Of a stretch of 64,000 nt of DNA, positions 1 to 18,849 are shown one piece after another (the stretch's first letter is position 1; each line of letters opens with the position of its first letter). The position numbers were made by a program, and so were the translations under genes. The notes under the pieces are model-generated. The model was not told the origin of the DNA and did no database searches. It saw only the letters and a list, made by a program, of their open reading frames with translations. Source of the DNA: Cristatella mucedo (Eukaryota; Bryozoa; Phylactolaemata; Cristatellidae); assembly GCA_009760855.2 (NCBI GenBank), contig WPIO01000032.1:3924001-3988000 (forward strand), read 5' to 3'.

Positions 1-904
1 ATGACCAATGCTGCTGCTGCTTCTCTCTTTGTGGTGATTTTCTGAGCTGGCAGGTGGCAGCTTGGACTCTGCCTTCTGCTTCCTGCGGTGGCTCGGGCAT
101 GTGAGGTGCTCGAGAGATAAGTGAGCCGTCGTTGTGCTCATGCACTCAACAGTTTCATCGCTCATGCATGCACTTCGATTACTGCTTGTCATAGGTGTGT
201 CGATGCTGCCTGCTGTCTTGCTCTCGCGTGCGTGCGAGGAAAACAAGTGCAAGACCGTATCAGCGGTAGCAGCAGCAGCAGCGAGGCTCAAGCTAGAAAT
301 TCCTGCAGAGATAGAAGCGACAATACACTGCTAACCCCATCAGGCCACATTAGCTATTGCGATTTCTTGGTAGTACCAGGCACCGAGGTTCTTCCATAGC
401 AAACTAATAAATGGAGACCAAAGGCCACAAAGACTTGTGCTGCAGCTTTTAAAAAGCTACATGTTAGCAAACGATGCTCGGCCCAACGTTCGGCTTTGAG
501 GGCACTGCCAGCCCACAATTGGGGAATAGTTACTAGAAAAATGCTGGCTGCTGGCACTGAAGTATTAATTGGTTGACCGAGTTAGTCGGAGGAGGAGACC
601 TCTGTCATACTGCAATGGCTCACTGCTGCTGCTTAACCGACTCCTCTGGCAACCTGCAGCTAAAAGTAATAGGATGGAGAAGAATGGGAGAATAATAAAT
701 TTGCATAGCACTCCAATAGAACTAAATCTCTGTCTATACAAATGACATGTAATGATGACAATATGTGTGGGGTGGTAGACACCACACAGCTGCCCAGACA
801 TTCAGTAAAATATGAGCAATAAGCTGTATCCTAGAAAATCAATATGTAGCTGTATTATCTAGCTTGCCTATAATGAGCAGAGTCAAGAATTAAATACTAG
901 CCCA

Positions 905-985
905 AAAATTATAATAATAATAATGACACACTTGATAAAGTGCCCTCAGAGAACCCAATCTCTTTCTAGGTACTTTATATTTGCT
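905..985 (-). repeat. F1 LINE 3' tail fragment
   Basis: ATAATAATAATA followed by ACTTGATAAAGTGCCCTCAG and AACCCAATCTCTTTCTAGG. In reverse complement this is the stem-like end and (ATT)n tail typical of L2/CR1-type LINEs, and it recurs throughout the window. A shorter relative lies at 690-760. Confidence 0.7.
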
Positions 986-1034
986 GAAAGTAATCCTTGT
1001 CTTTATGTCTGTTTGCCAATTCTATTTTTTGCAG

Positions 1035-1036
<2 letters not shown>

Positions 1037-1072
<36 letters not shown>

Positions 1073-1160
1073 TTTATATATAAACATTTCTGTCCAAAAG
1101 TTTACATATATATATATTATAAATATATGTAATATATATATATATAATATATATATATAA
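1037..1160. repeat. TA microsatellites
   Basis: Two interrupted (TA)n runs, about 1037-1070 and 1106-1160. Confidence 0.95.
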
Positions 1161-1310
1161 TTCATTTGTGGAGCTCCTTAAGAGAACTTAATCTCTATTC
1201 AGTAACTTCATATGTGCCACGGCGCTTGAGCCATCGACATCGGTCATGAAATACATTCAATTTAACCTTGGTCGAGGCAAGCACCTTAGTAGATATAGCT
1301 GCTTCAGCTG
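1160..1310 (-). mobile_element. SINE-A copy
   Basis: In reverse complement it has a tRNA-like head (AAGGTGCTTGCCTCGACCAA, then a B-box-like GGCTCAAGC), followed by GAATAGAGATTAAGTTCTCT and an AAATGAATTATA tail. It is the same layout as the copy at 2925-3055. Confidence 0.55.
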
Positions 1311-1556
1311 CCAGAAGTTACTTGGCAGCCAACCCGATGTGTACATCTATTCAAGTGTATGGAAGTGGCTACAAAGGCAAGATCCTGTTTTAGCTAATTA
1401 ACAATAAAAAAAGAATTTGCGATCTTAAGTAGGCCAATAGAGCACGGCATACGAAGACAGAGCATGCCAGCATAAGCATAGCCATACACAAGAACGAGGA
1501 TGAACGCCATGCATCGCACCGACAGATGTAGAGATGTAGGTGCACTAGGAACTCAC

Positions 1557-6291
<4,735 letters not shown>

Positions 6292-8690
6292 CTGTCAAAC
6301 ACGGTCGTCAATGTACAAGCTAACCGTGCAAAAGTGTGTTGCACTAAACACTGAGCCAGAGCAAATATTGATAAGCTGGGACATAATGGATGGATAGTCC
6401 GGAAGGTCTTGGGGACCTACTGGCTGGAACAGTCCTTGAGCCACCCAATGAAGGTTTGATCGGTGCAAGGTCAAGGTTTGCCACTTCTCATACATTGATC
6501 GGCCCTCTTGAGAGTTTATATGGCATGCCATTAAAACATGGAACAGTCGCAATCGCCCCGATATTTCTCGGCATGGGAATCTAAAGAGATTTGCTATCTC
6601 CTCTAGCAAACCGCTGTCCATATTACAAGCACGTGCTTCCCGTGGAAACGTCGCAGCATGCCAAAGCGTGAGAAATTTGTCTTACATAGCCTTGTGCTTT
6701 AAAGCTGCATTTTGTTCGCCTGCATTAATGCATGTACTTGCTGCTACGACAAGCCTGGCCAGCTTTGACGGGAGTCAATTATCACCAGCTATCAGACCCC
6801 AGACCACGTCAAGCTGAGCCTAGAGCACCTGGATGATTAGCTCAATAGTAAACATTATAAACCAAGAAGGGTGCATGAGCTGATAAGCATGCAAAACCGG
6901 GAGTCCGTCAGAAATCGACGTCAAAGCCATGGCATAGGCTAAAAACTTAGCCACGATACGATTCGCTTACATTGAAGCCCTCAACTCGTGCGTAAAAACA
7001 GATTAGCTGATTTAATAGCCTTATTTGTTCATCGGCAGAAGAACTTAAATCCTTAACTGGTATCACCATCACCTGCAGTCGGCAATAAAGGATCGCCCAC
7101 TGTATAATTCGAACCCATGACCTCGGTACGAAGAGTGAACACATTACTTCTTGGGCTGTCACGGCCCGTCAATATACTGCTGGGGATAACTTGCCGAGTG
7201 TCAGAGAAGTCCTTGACGAATTGCCCTAAATGTGGCATAACCGGCATTCTCCTATTGACGACTGGTATTGGTCATAGAAACTTGAGTTTTTTTTTAGAAA
7301 ACTAGTAAGTTACTGAGAAGCAGCGGAGCACTTACTGCTGAACTCATCTAATTGTTCGGCTAGGAAGGGCAAATAGAAGCAGTTCTGAGCATGGCTTGTT
7401 TACGCTGTTTTTGTGTGAACATGGCTGCCCTATCAGGATCTGATGCTCTGTGTAATTTACTAAGTAGACAAATCGACTCAATTTGTTCCTGTCTGTGAGC
7501 CTTTACAATGTCTCGGATTGACCGAGACGAGATGCGAGAGGAGGAACAGAATCAGATTTGGAGAGTCTTGGTCAGTGCAATCAGTGGCCAGAACCCTCGT
7601 GGGCCTGGCAGCAGCCTTAAAACAACTGACCTTGACACTCTTCTTGTGGCACTGCCGATGGTACATATCGCTAGATGGCAGCTCAAACCCATCAGCAGCA
7701 AGCAGTCGAAGAGCAACCGGCAAGGCTGCGCTAAATGGGAGGAGGGACTCTGGACTAATTCTTTGAACGATAAAAAGGCCCACAGCAGGAGGTGGATATG
7801 AGAGAACACTTGATATGGCTTGGATGCCCATATCAACGCCGGTTCTCAATGCTCGTCTGAGTCGAGAGCCTGCTCACAGCAATCTTGATTTCCCACCGAC
7901 CGTAACAAGCCTTCCGCACGGGTCAACGCCTTGCACTTGCTGTATGGAAACCTTCAAAGCAGTATCTCTCAACTTTATTGTTCTTCAGCTTCACAGTGCC
8001 TGTTTACTCACTGAGACCTATCCGCCAATATCGCATGGATCAAGGACATGTAAGTGCTTACAAAATACACCGAGGCCCCATTTGAGCGATAAGCACTAAA
8101 TTGTGTGCAGCACAGAAAGGAATGTGGACCATCCATTTTGAGAAAGCACTTCAGCAAGCCTAGAGCAGGTAACAAAAGAAGACTAGCTGCAGCATGCTCT
8201 GCAGCTAGCTTTCATCAGCAGCAGCTGCAGAGCTAGCTGCAGCTGCTGCCGACGATAACAAAAATAATAGGACGTGTGTATTTTCCTCTAAAAGAAGTAA
8301 ATCTCTATCTAGGCACTATACCTATGCTGGCAGCAAAATGAGTCAATGGTACTGTTTGTTGTGCCATCGTCCTTCAAGCTGTTGTAATCTGTTTGCTTGA
8401 CTTTTGCTCGGAGTCATGTATCCACAAAGAGAACAAGGTTAGCTTTTGACTCACTGCATGCATAGCAGAAACAAAGTATACACGTGCTGACAAATCAGAC
8501 GAAGTAAAACTGCTCAATGGGTTAGGTGTGTAGGAGTACTGGGCGATCCACCAATCTGACTCGGGTGCATTTTCTTATGGCAGGGTTCCCACAAGCTCCC
8601 TGCTCAGCTTCTATCATTAGGCAATCAATTTCAAGAGAAGCTCTAAGGAAGCATGCCATGATCGTCTAGATCTCGGCCGATAGACGATGG
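6292..8690. other. Non-coding or unassigned sequence upstream of gene A exon a
   Basis: Holds a SINE-B copy near 7000-7165 and a tail fragment at 8280-8335. Overlapping open frames at 7478-7849 on both strands show no known domain. Unseen 5' exons of gene A must lie somewhere to the right of 6291. Confidence 0.4.
6990..7165 (-). mobile_element. SINE-B copy
   Basis: In reverse complement it reads CGAGGTCATGGGTTCGAA, GTGGGCGATCCTTTATTGCC, AGGTGATGGTGATACC, TTCTTCTGCCGATGAACAAA, GGCTATTAAATCAGCTAA. It aligns along its length with the copies at 32470 and 34490. Confidence 0.65.
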
Positions 8691-8699
8691 TAGACAGGA

Positions 8700-8925
8700 G
8701 TAATAATAATAATAATAATGCACTTGATTAAGCGCTCTCAGAGAACTCAATCTCTCTCTAGGTGCTTTACATTTGCTGCAAAAGAAAATGCAATTGAATG
8801 GTGAGTAAAATCATGCTTGATAAACAAGCGAAATGAATAACATGGTTAAGGGTGACATGCACAGGGTCACCATGCAAATGTGGTTAGTGCGAAGCTACTC
8901 TGTAATTGCCAGTTGCTACAAGACA
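8700..8925 (-). mobile_element. F1 LINE 3' end
   Basis: (TAA)n at 8701-8720, then CACTTGATTAAGCGCTCTCA, CTCTAGGTGCTTTACATTTG, then 3' UTR sequence that matches the plus-strand copies at 29330-29515 and 33905-34080 (TGACATGCACAGGGTCACCA in this orientation). Confidence 0.75.
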
Positions 8926-11110
8926 ACCGGTAGCAGGCATCTGCACCAACATAATCGGCTGGCATGCGCAGTTGAACTTCCTCGGAATTCCCGTGGTGAG
9001 TGCCCGGGGTGGCACAAGAAACGAGGCTGTCGCGGCAGCAGCTGACTTTTTCAATTCTCTCTATTCCCTCCTACCTCTGCTATTAAATCTGATGAGACCC
9101 AACGTTGCTTACTCCGCTGGCTACGTGCTGCATCTGCAAATGACTTGCAATTAAAGTGGCAACTACAGCCTGCTGTCAGCTGAATGGTAAAAATGACAGC
9201 AGGCGGCACGGTGTATCCTCGAAGATGCCCTGATCAGTATGTCTAAGCAGTAAAAGGAAAACAGGCTGCAGGCTGCTCTTGCCTTGCGACAGCAGATTGT
9301 AATGCCATAGCTATGAGAAGCAAGTAAAGGAGTGTCAATCTCAAAAAATACTTACTGCTAGTTATAACATTAAGTAGATCTTTCTAGGTGAGGCCATATT
9401 TTGAGCTACTAGTTTATTATTCATGCGTACACCTGAATACACTACTTTGCAACTGTCAAGATACGTTCAAATTCAACAAGCCCCCCCCCCTGGATACAAG
9501 CAGACTTAGGTAGAGCACTGTGCATGGCAGTGCAACATTTGCAGCAGCATGTGGCAGCCTCTTCGATCCGACCACAAAAGCCCCAGTCATTGTGAAGATC
9601 CAAGTGTGGTTGTTTAAAAGAAAACTCAACATCCCTTCTTGCAATTGCTACCATTCATTGCTTAAACGTGACACGTGCTTGGTAGAGTCCTATGACCTCT
9701 TCCTAGTTTCTCAATCCAGGAAGACTATTGCTGCAAGGGCAGCAAGGGCCCTGCAACCAGTGCAGGTACCAGCCGTGCCTGTATCTGTTTCTTAAACAAA
9801 ATTGCAACCTGTCAATTAGCACTACTTATCCCATGAGAAGGCAGTACTTCTCTTACTGTTTAGAGGGGTGGTCTAAACTGCACTGCTTCCACCAAGTTTG
9901 CTTTGGCTCCCTGCACATGCTGCAGGTCTATCTGCAGCATGTGCAGGGAGCCAAAGCAAACTTGACATCACGAGGCAGTCAAATTAGATTAACTTGGTTC
10001 ACCCTATGTCAAGCCAAATGCTTTGTCTGCCACAATCTAAGGCTTGGCCACTGTTGTGATGAGCAACTATCATTTCTCAATTAGCTATAACGTTTGCTTT
10101 CTTCTCTGTGAACGGTTTTCTTGAGCTTCTGCCTTAGTCAATTAAGCAACACTTGGTGGTCTAATAAAATATCTGCTATTTAGTGTTACCTTACAAAAAC
10201 CCAAGTCACTCGAAGCACAGTGGTCAGCCAAGCAAGCCCACACAAGCTTCCAAAAATTACACCACACTCACACCCTTCCTGTCTGTCACAATCAACGCTC
10301 CCAAGATTGAAGGCTGGCTACAGCAACAAATATAGCACGCCAGTCAATCTGGCCCGGCATCCAGCACAGGTGCGAAACGTGATTTTCAATGCTACGGCTA
10401 CCGAATCCTCTATCTCTGCTGCACAGAGCAGCTGCTATGGGCCAGAACAACAATGTGCAGGCTCGGCTGAGATGGCCAGCAGCACCGGGTGAACTCGCGA
10501 AGACGGCTAGTCGCAAGCCGGCGAATCGAGCCATGACCGTGTCACACGGCAGCATATGAGAGAGTTCGTAGCTGAATGCCGAGAGTCAAGTGTGAACAAT
10601 CGTAATGTGATCGAAGCTCGAGTCTCCAAATCTCTAAAGTACCGAAGAGCCTGTGCTCACATCAAATGTGCAGCACCGCTATGTCTTTGCTTATTTCACA
10701 AACTGGCAGCTCGAATCTTGTAGCCTTGCATAGCAGCGATGGAGCGTTGCTGCAAATCCACTACGACTCAGGTCGCCATTTCAGGTGCCTAAGCTCAATA
10801 TGCCAACTGATACCATGCTCACTAACGCCAACGACCATTTTCCTTTTGGCTTGCTGAAATGCCGCTGGGCTTTTAGAGCAGGGCTGGTAGCCAGCACATG
10901 CAGCCAGCAACGAAAACGATATTGAAAAAAGAGAAAAGCGCAGTTGAGTCGGGAGAAATCCGGTTGGATACAGAGAGCAGCAAACTGGTATCGGCTAGCC
11001 ACGGCCGGATGGAGCCAGACTCTGCAGCGCGAGAGCAAAAGGCAGCTGTATAATAATTACGCATAAATAGGGATCGAGAAGGTTGGTCATCGGATCACCC
11101 ACTCTCAATT
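8926..11110. other. Unassigned sequence with a perfect hairpin
   Basis: No conserved coding region recognised. It contains the 33-bp perfect inverted repeat at 9893-9964 and a C8-10 run at 9481. Otherwise it looks like ordinary single-copy intergenic or intronic DNA. Confidence 0.4.
9893..9964. repeat. Perfect 33-bp inverted repeat, 6-nt loop
   Basis: Arm 9893-9925 begins CAAGTTTGCTTTGGCTCCCT and its exact reverse complement is 9932-9964; the loop is GTCTAT. The stem is of pre-microRNA size, but perfect pairing and the short loop could equally reflect a fold-back insertion or a replication or assembly artefact. Confidence 0.9.
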
Positions 11111-11111
11111 A

Positions 11112-11119
11112 GTTCTCCC

Positions 11120-11158
<39 letters not shown>
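11112..11158. repeat. CT microsatellite
   Basis: (CT)n of about 47 bp with two CCCT interruptions. Confidence 0.95.
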
Positions 11159-11161
<3 letters not shown>

Positions 11162-11452
11162 CCTGTTTTTTTCTAGAAGCAGATATCATGTCAGGTGGGA
11201 AAGTGTGAAATAGACTGAGGCAAAGACTGTGCTTGAATAATGTGAGCACTGCATTTTTCGTTGACATCGAGCATGTCTGTGTCTGCATAGTCGAGCCCGA
11301 ACTAACTGGCTTCGTCTCTTTACATGGTAACCAGCTGCTTGGCATTTCCTCGACAGTCATTCGAGTCCCTAGGTGAGTTCAAATCCAAAAACCGCATGCA
11401 TTACTTCATTTGCTCAAAATCTGTGCTACGTTTGTCAACGTGCCGTATTGAG

Positions 11453-13850
<2,398 letters not shown>

Positions 13851-13908
13851 TCGGTGAGTCACCAACAGTAGCCGCACCACCAACGTCGGACAAGCCCGGT
13901 GCAAACAG

Positions 13909-14051
<143 letters not shown>

Positions 14052-14069
14052 GTGTCAAGCAAAATGAAA

Positions 14070-16120
14070 GTGGCATTGCGACGATGCCCGTTAAGGCACC
14101 AGTGCCAAAGCATGGGCCCCGGAGCCTTCGTATCGGAAAAAGCAGGGCTAAAGAAAAACACGAGCAAAGTGGATAGAACGCTCGCGGTCGGCGCTCTCGG
14201 CTGACCGCGAGCGGCAGCGGGTAGGCAAACAGCAGACTCGCAGGGCTGGGCGGACTCGCAGGGCGGAGGCTGCATTGATCTGACGGCGAACCGCTTTCGG
14301 CCAGCGACAGCGGCGATTGCGGCCTCTGTCGTTTGGTTCGCCCAGCAGAGAGCCAGCCGATAAACAACGCCAACGGTTTATTGCACAAGGCACGGAGCAG
14401 CAAGACGCACGACTGCCTTCGCCCCCTTCTCACACTTGAGTCTTTTCTCCTCGACTCCGGCTGTCCCTTGGCCGACCCCGATGGTGAATCCACCATCTCT
14501 TCACCGGCGGGTTATCGGCCTGTGTCAACGCCTCATTAGAAGCTGACCACAGCTGTGCACAGGCCCCTCTCGGGGATGCTCCCACCAGCTGTTGATGAAG
14601 GAGCGGTACCAGCCCAGCCCGCATGCAATCGAACTACAGCCTCGACCCGACATCGAGCGTCGTTTCCCGCGTGGCCTGCAGTTGCACGGGATGGCGACGA
14701 CTGCTGCGAACGCGTCGAAAAGAGATGCAAAATCTCAAGTAAAACCACGGCTAATATTAGATGAGGAAAAAGGACCATCGGAGAAGCGCACTTCGGTGCG
14801 CAAAACGTCGGCTGCGAATTCCAATTATCCTCCTCCTCTTCTTCTTCTTCTTCTCCTCGAGGCAAGCTACTTTTTTTTCCAGAGACACAAAACCTTGCCC
14901 CGGTCCCCCACTGAGCTTCTTTCGGGTCGCTTACGCGTACCGTGAGACGCGAGACTGACCAGATGACTCGTCGTTTCTCCGCTCGGTGGTGAGTCCGCGA
15001 GCGTCGAAGCGGGTAAGAACGGATACGTAGCGACTGTGTAGCGGTGCGTGCAGTGCGAAGTACGCCTACCCGTGAGCAGCATATTTCTGCAGGAGCACGA
15101 ATGCTTGCTCAACTTAACAGCGGCGCCGGCATGAGGAAAACCGCAGGTCGCCTGGGCACTGTGGCGGGCACGGATGCTAGGGCGCTAAGCCGCCCCCCCC
15201 CCCCGCTCTGCCGCGCCTTTCGCGACCCCGAAATTCTCGCTCGAGTCGCATTAATAAGCAACCAGCGTCGCCAGCCAGCCAGCCAGCCAGCCAGCTAGCT
15301 AGCATTCCTTTCGCTAGCGGCGCACACCACTAATAGCTAGATGCTATCTCGCGAGTCCATCTACGTTCCATGTGCACAAGCTCAGCGACAGAAATAAAAA
15401 GAGAGGCGGCTAGCATTTCAGGCCTGTCAGGCCTTCGGTTTTTCGAGGAAATAATGCAAAAATCAGATCATTGCTGGGAGTATCCGATGAGGACGTCGAA
15501 CCGTTTCCGGGGTCCGACAGTTAGGCACGAGACGCTTCGTCAACCGAGTGGGCTCCACAGTGGCAGTCCAGCTATTCAGCTAGCAATCGCAATCCGGATG
15601 AGGTGCAGGTGCAGCACGTGCCTCGGCTCAAGCGCGCGCTCAGCGAGGCGGCTCTCGCCGGTACGCTCGCTGCGCCCGCCGACGGCACAGCAGAGCCGAT
15701 AACTCACCGCGAGCTGGCCGCGGCCGCCGGAATCAGGACGAGGCTGGAGCTCCATAGCCGGACTCGAAAAGTGAGCACCGCAGCTCAGCTCCACACAGAG
15801 CAGCGCAGCCTCGCAGGAGAGCGGCTAAGCCGCCTCTAAGCGGCTGCCTCGCCGTTATGAAGATCGCGTTACAGTCCGGCTCCAGAGGTGCGCTCCCTAG
15901 CGGTGTGGTGCAGCCGGAGGCAGCGAAGAGCGTTCTTCTATTAACGAGCTTTCGCCGCAGCCCTCGGCGGCCTAGTTCAGTTCTCTCCCGGATCGACCCG
16001 CTCTCTTTCGGGCTTTTCTGAGGCCTCACCAGGCCCGGAATCAGGCACGTTAAGAGTGATAAATGAAACCAGGGGTTAGCAGATCCTTCCGAATAGCTCA
16101 AATCACTGCCACCGCCCACC
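14070..16120. promoter_or_regulatory. CpG-rich block, possible promoter region
   Basis: GC- and CpG-dense compared with the AT-rich flanks, with many CGC/GCG/TCG words. It contains a CTT run at 14825-14853, a C13 run near 15191 and (GCCA)n at 15270-15297. No conserved exon was recognised. It lies upstream of gene A in transcription order and could hold its promoter or first exon; this is inference only. Confidence 0.35.
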
Positions 16121-16320
16121 GAAGCTCCCCACCTCCAGTCAGCATTCCTTTCGTTCGATCCAGTTAATCATTATCACGATATCCAGCTGGTACTGCAGAC
16201 TGGAAAATGCTGCTGGAGGCCGTAGCTTCCGACGTGACGATGTGCTGCGCATTCGTAGTCCTGAGGTGTTCTTTGCTAAACTGTGCTCCGTAGTAACTGT
16301 CTGTCTGCGTTTTGGAGGCT

Positions 16321-16321
<1 letters not shown>

Positions 16322-16414
<93 letters not shown>

Positions 16415-16455
16415 TCTCCCTCTCCCTCTATCTGCCTCTATTTCTCTCCCCCTCC

Positions 16456-16505
<50 letters not shown>

Positions 16506-16547
16506 CTCTATTTCTCTGCCCCTCTCCCTCCCTCTCCCCCTCCTCCT

Positions 16548-16613
<66 letters not shown>

Positions 16614-16676
16614 CCTCTATTTCTTTCGCTCTCTCTGTCTCTCTCTACATCTCTCTCTGCTTCTATATCTTTCTCT
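16322..16676. repeat. Compound CT microsatellite
   Basis: About 355 bp of (CT)n with CTATCTGTCTCTATTTCTCT and CCCT variants that themselves recur, suggesting internal duplication of the array. Confidence 0.95.
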
Positions 16677-16679
16677 CAC

Positions 16680-18235
16680 GCACACGAGCCTAATCAGCTA
16701 CATATTGCTTCTGTACAGGATCTACAAGCATACGGTACAGGTATATAACGTTTTTGGAAAGTTGGTATACTTTCGCCCTAGCCGATGTACGCCGGTGTGC
16801 CGAAGATAAGAAAGCACGGCTGATATAGAGAATTTCCGTATCTTTATCTAATAAGTATTTGCCCTTAGCTCGGAGCGATACACTTCAAAGCCTTAGAAAT
16901 GTATATGTGCACAACACCAGCCATAGCATACCATTCACTAACTAGCTGCCCAAAGCACAATTGAACACACCACTGCATAAGATGGCCTTTGATTCTTTGT
17001 AAACCATAGACTACGAAATTTGTGGTCCTAATTATTGCAATCCACGAACCTCTAATAATCTTAAGCACTATGATAACCTGGCTGAGTTAGCGAGTGATAC
17101 ACTTCATTAGCAAGGAATTCGTTGATGCAATCGAATCACTGGGGAAGCTTAACTTTGACCTTGCTAGAATCATATTAGTGCCACCTGCCGTGCAGCTTAA
17201 ACGGGAGTGCAGCTCTCACTATACCCCTGCCACCCTACACTGCATTAAACCATCACTCTGAACTATTTCACAAAAGCAGTTCAGTTAGCGAGAACACGTT
17301 GGGTTTGAATGCTAGTATGGGCACCGGTCCTGTACCTCCAGCAGTGACAGTTATGTCCAACTTCCTCAGACATTTCGACCGAATATTTTAGTGTCGAGCA
17401 CCTCGACTGCCAGACAACTAGACCGTGGGCACTTGGCCACCGATCCCGTAGCCACAAGAGAATACGCTTTTTGAGATTTTCGTCTTGCTTTGTCCGGTTA
17501 AGATTCGGCATCGCACGCCAACTGATTAGCCGTGGAGTGGTAGCACGCCGCCAACAGCAATCCCACGAAGCACGAGCGAATCTCGATGGCCGCCCGGAAG
17601 ATCTTCTCCTCTCAATGCTCTGCTAGCAAAGCGGAACAACGAACACGAAAAAATCCTGCAGAACGCTTTTAGAACTTGGCTCGCCTTTCGAGCGTCTGAG
17701 ACCGGATAGCACTCTCTTTGGAAGTCCGTGTAGCACGCGTTGCTTTAGTAAATTGAAACTGCCTCATTGCGCTCGTGCTTTGCACGGAACTGGGCGGAAC
17801 TTCAAGCATCGCTGACGGCGATCTGATGCGTTTCGTTCAGCTGTGCCTTGCTGGCACACGATAATTAGGCAGGCAAGCCTTAGCTACTCAAGCACGTCTC
17901 CGCTCGCTGCTTAAGCTTTTTGCAGCTGAAATGTCAATGTGTCGACATTTCGGGTTTCGAGCCAAGTTCGACGGATGAAGCATTACTTAAATTGACCAAG
18001 AATCGCGATTTAAGGCAGTCTTAACAGGCAAAGCAGCGCTACTGGAGACAACGGAAATCCATAGGATTCCGAGCGGCGCGAGAATGCGGAAGACAGCTGG
18101 AACCCATTTTAGCAGCCTCAGTGGCAAGACCCGCCTACGGAGTGTAGGGTTAGTTAGGGCTAAAGTAATAATTTCTGCACCCAGCTGTAAATAGTAATAT
18201 ATAGTTGCATTCAGCCACTACACTAGTATTTTGCT
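16680..18235. other. Unassigned sequence
   Basis: No gene or repeat recognised between the CT array and the SINE-B copy. No open frame stands out. Confidence 0.4.
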
Positions 18236-18239
18236 GCAA

Positions 18240-18400
18240 AAAGTTAGGCTGATTTAGAAGCCTCATTTATTTAGCGACAGAACAGCCTTTCCGTCTATCA
18301 CCACCGCTTGCCGAGACCAACAAAGGATCGGCCACTGCAGGACTCAAACACATGACCCTAGTTGTGAACCGCGAGCACCTTACCCCTTAGATAGGATCCA
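18240..18400 (-). mobile_element. SINE-B copy
   Basis: In reverse complement it reads GGTGCTCGCGGTTCACAACT, GTTTGAGTCCTGCAGTGGCC, GCAAGCGGTGGTGATAGACG, GGCTGTTCTGTCGCTAAATA and TTCTAAATCAGCC, collinear with the better copies at 32470 and 34490. Confidence 0.6.
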
Positions 18401-18482
18401 AAAACGCAAGTGCAAATTTAAAGCCAAGACTTTGAGCCTATATTAAAAGTTATAAAATCGTACTTGTAGTCTCAATAGACCT

Positions 18483-18635
18483 GGTTCGGCTAAGTGGTCA
18501 AGGTGCTCTCCTTTAAAGACCGAAGTCACGGTTCTCACCTTCACGACCGAGGTCGTGGGCTCCAGCCCTATGGCAAATGAGAAGCGCCTGGGTAGAGATT
18601 CAGCTCTCATATACAAATGAATTATATATCTCTAC
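18483..18635 (+). mobile_element. SINE-A copy
   Basis: The tRNA-like head (GGTTCGGCTAAGTGGTCAAG ... GGTCGTGGGCTCCAGCCC) is followed by GAAGCGCCTGGGTAGAGATT and an ATACAAATGAATTATATA tail. Confidence 0.65.
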
Positions 18636-18849
18636 TAATTAAAGCAAGAAAGTCCGTCACGCCGCAAGATGGCTCACTCGCGTCACGTGGCAAGATGGTG
18701 CACTTCTTTCGAGCGGCCAGGTGGTGCAGCGTTTTCTTCCGCACCTCAATGATAAAAACAGTTGACCACCAACTCAGAATTTGCAGGACGGTTACCGCTC
18801 GAGGTGAAATCTGTTCAGCACCCATTCCGATAGATATTATGTATCCGAT

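Larger units (their letters stand above)
1..1556. other. Intronic flank of gene A with repeat debris
   Basis: Inferred to be intron of gene A, downstream of its third visible exon. It holds F1-type LINE or SINE tails near 690-760 and 905-985, TA repeats at 1037-1160 and a SINE-A copy at about 1160-1310. No FERM exon or other conserved coding segment was found. Confidence 0.5.

Noticed and set aside
7478-7849. Protein-coding exon on either strand
   Set aside because: Frames are open on both strands and no frame has a recognisable domain or consistent splice context.
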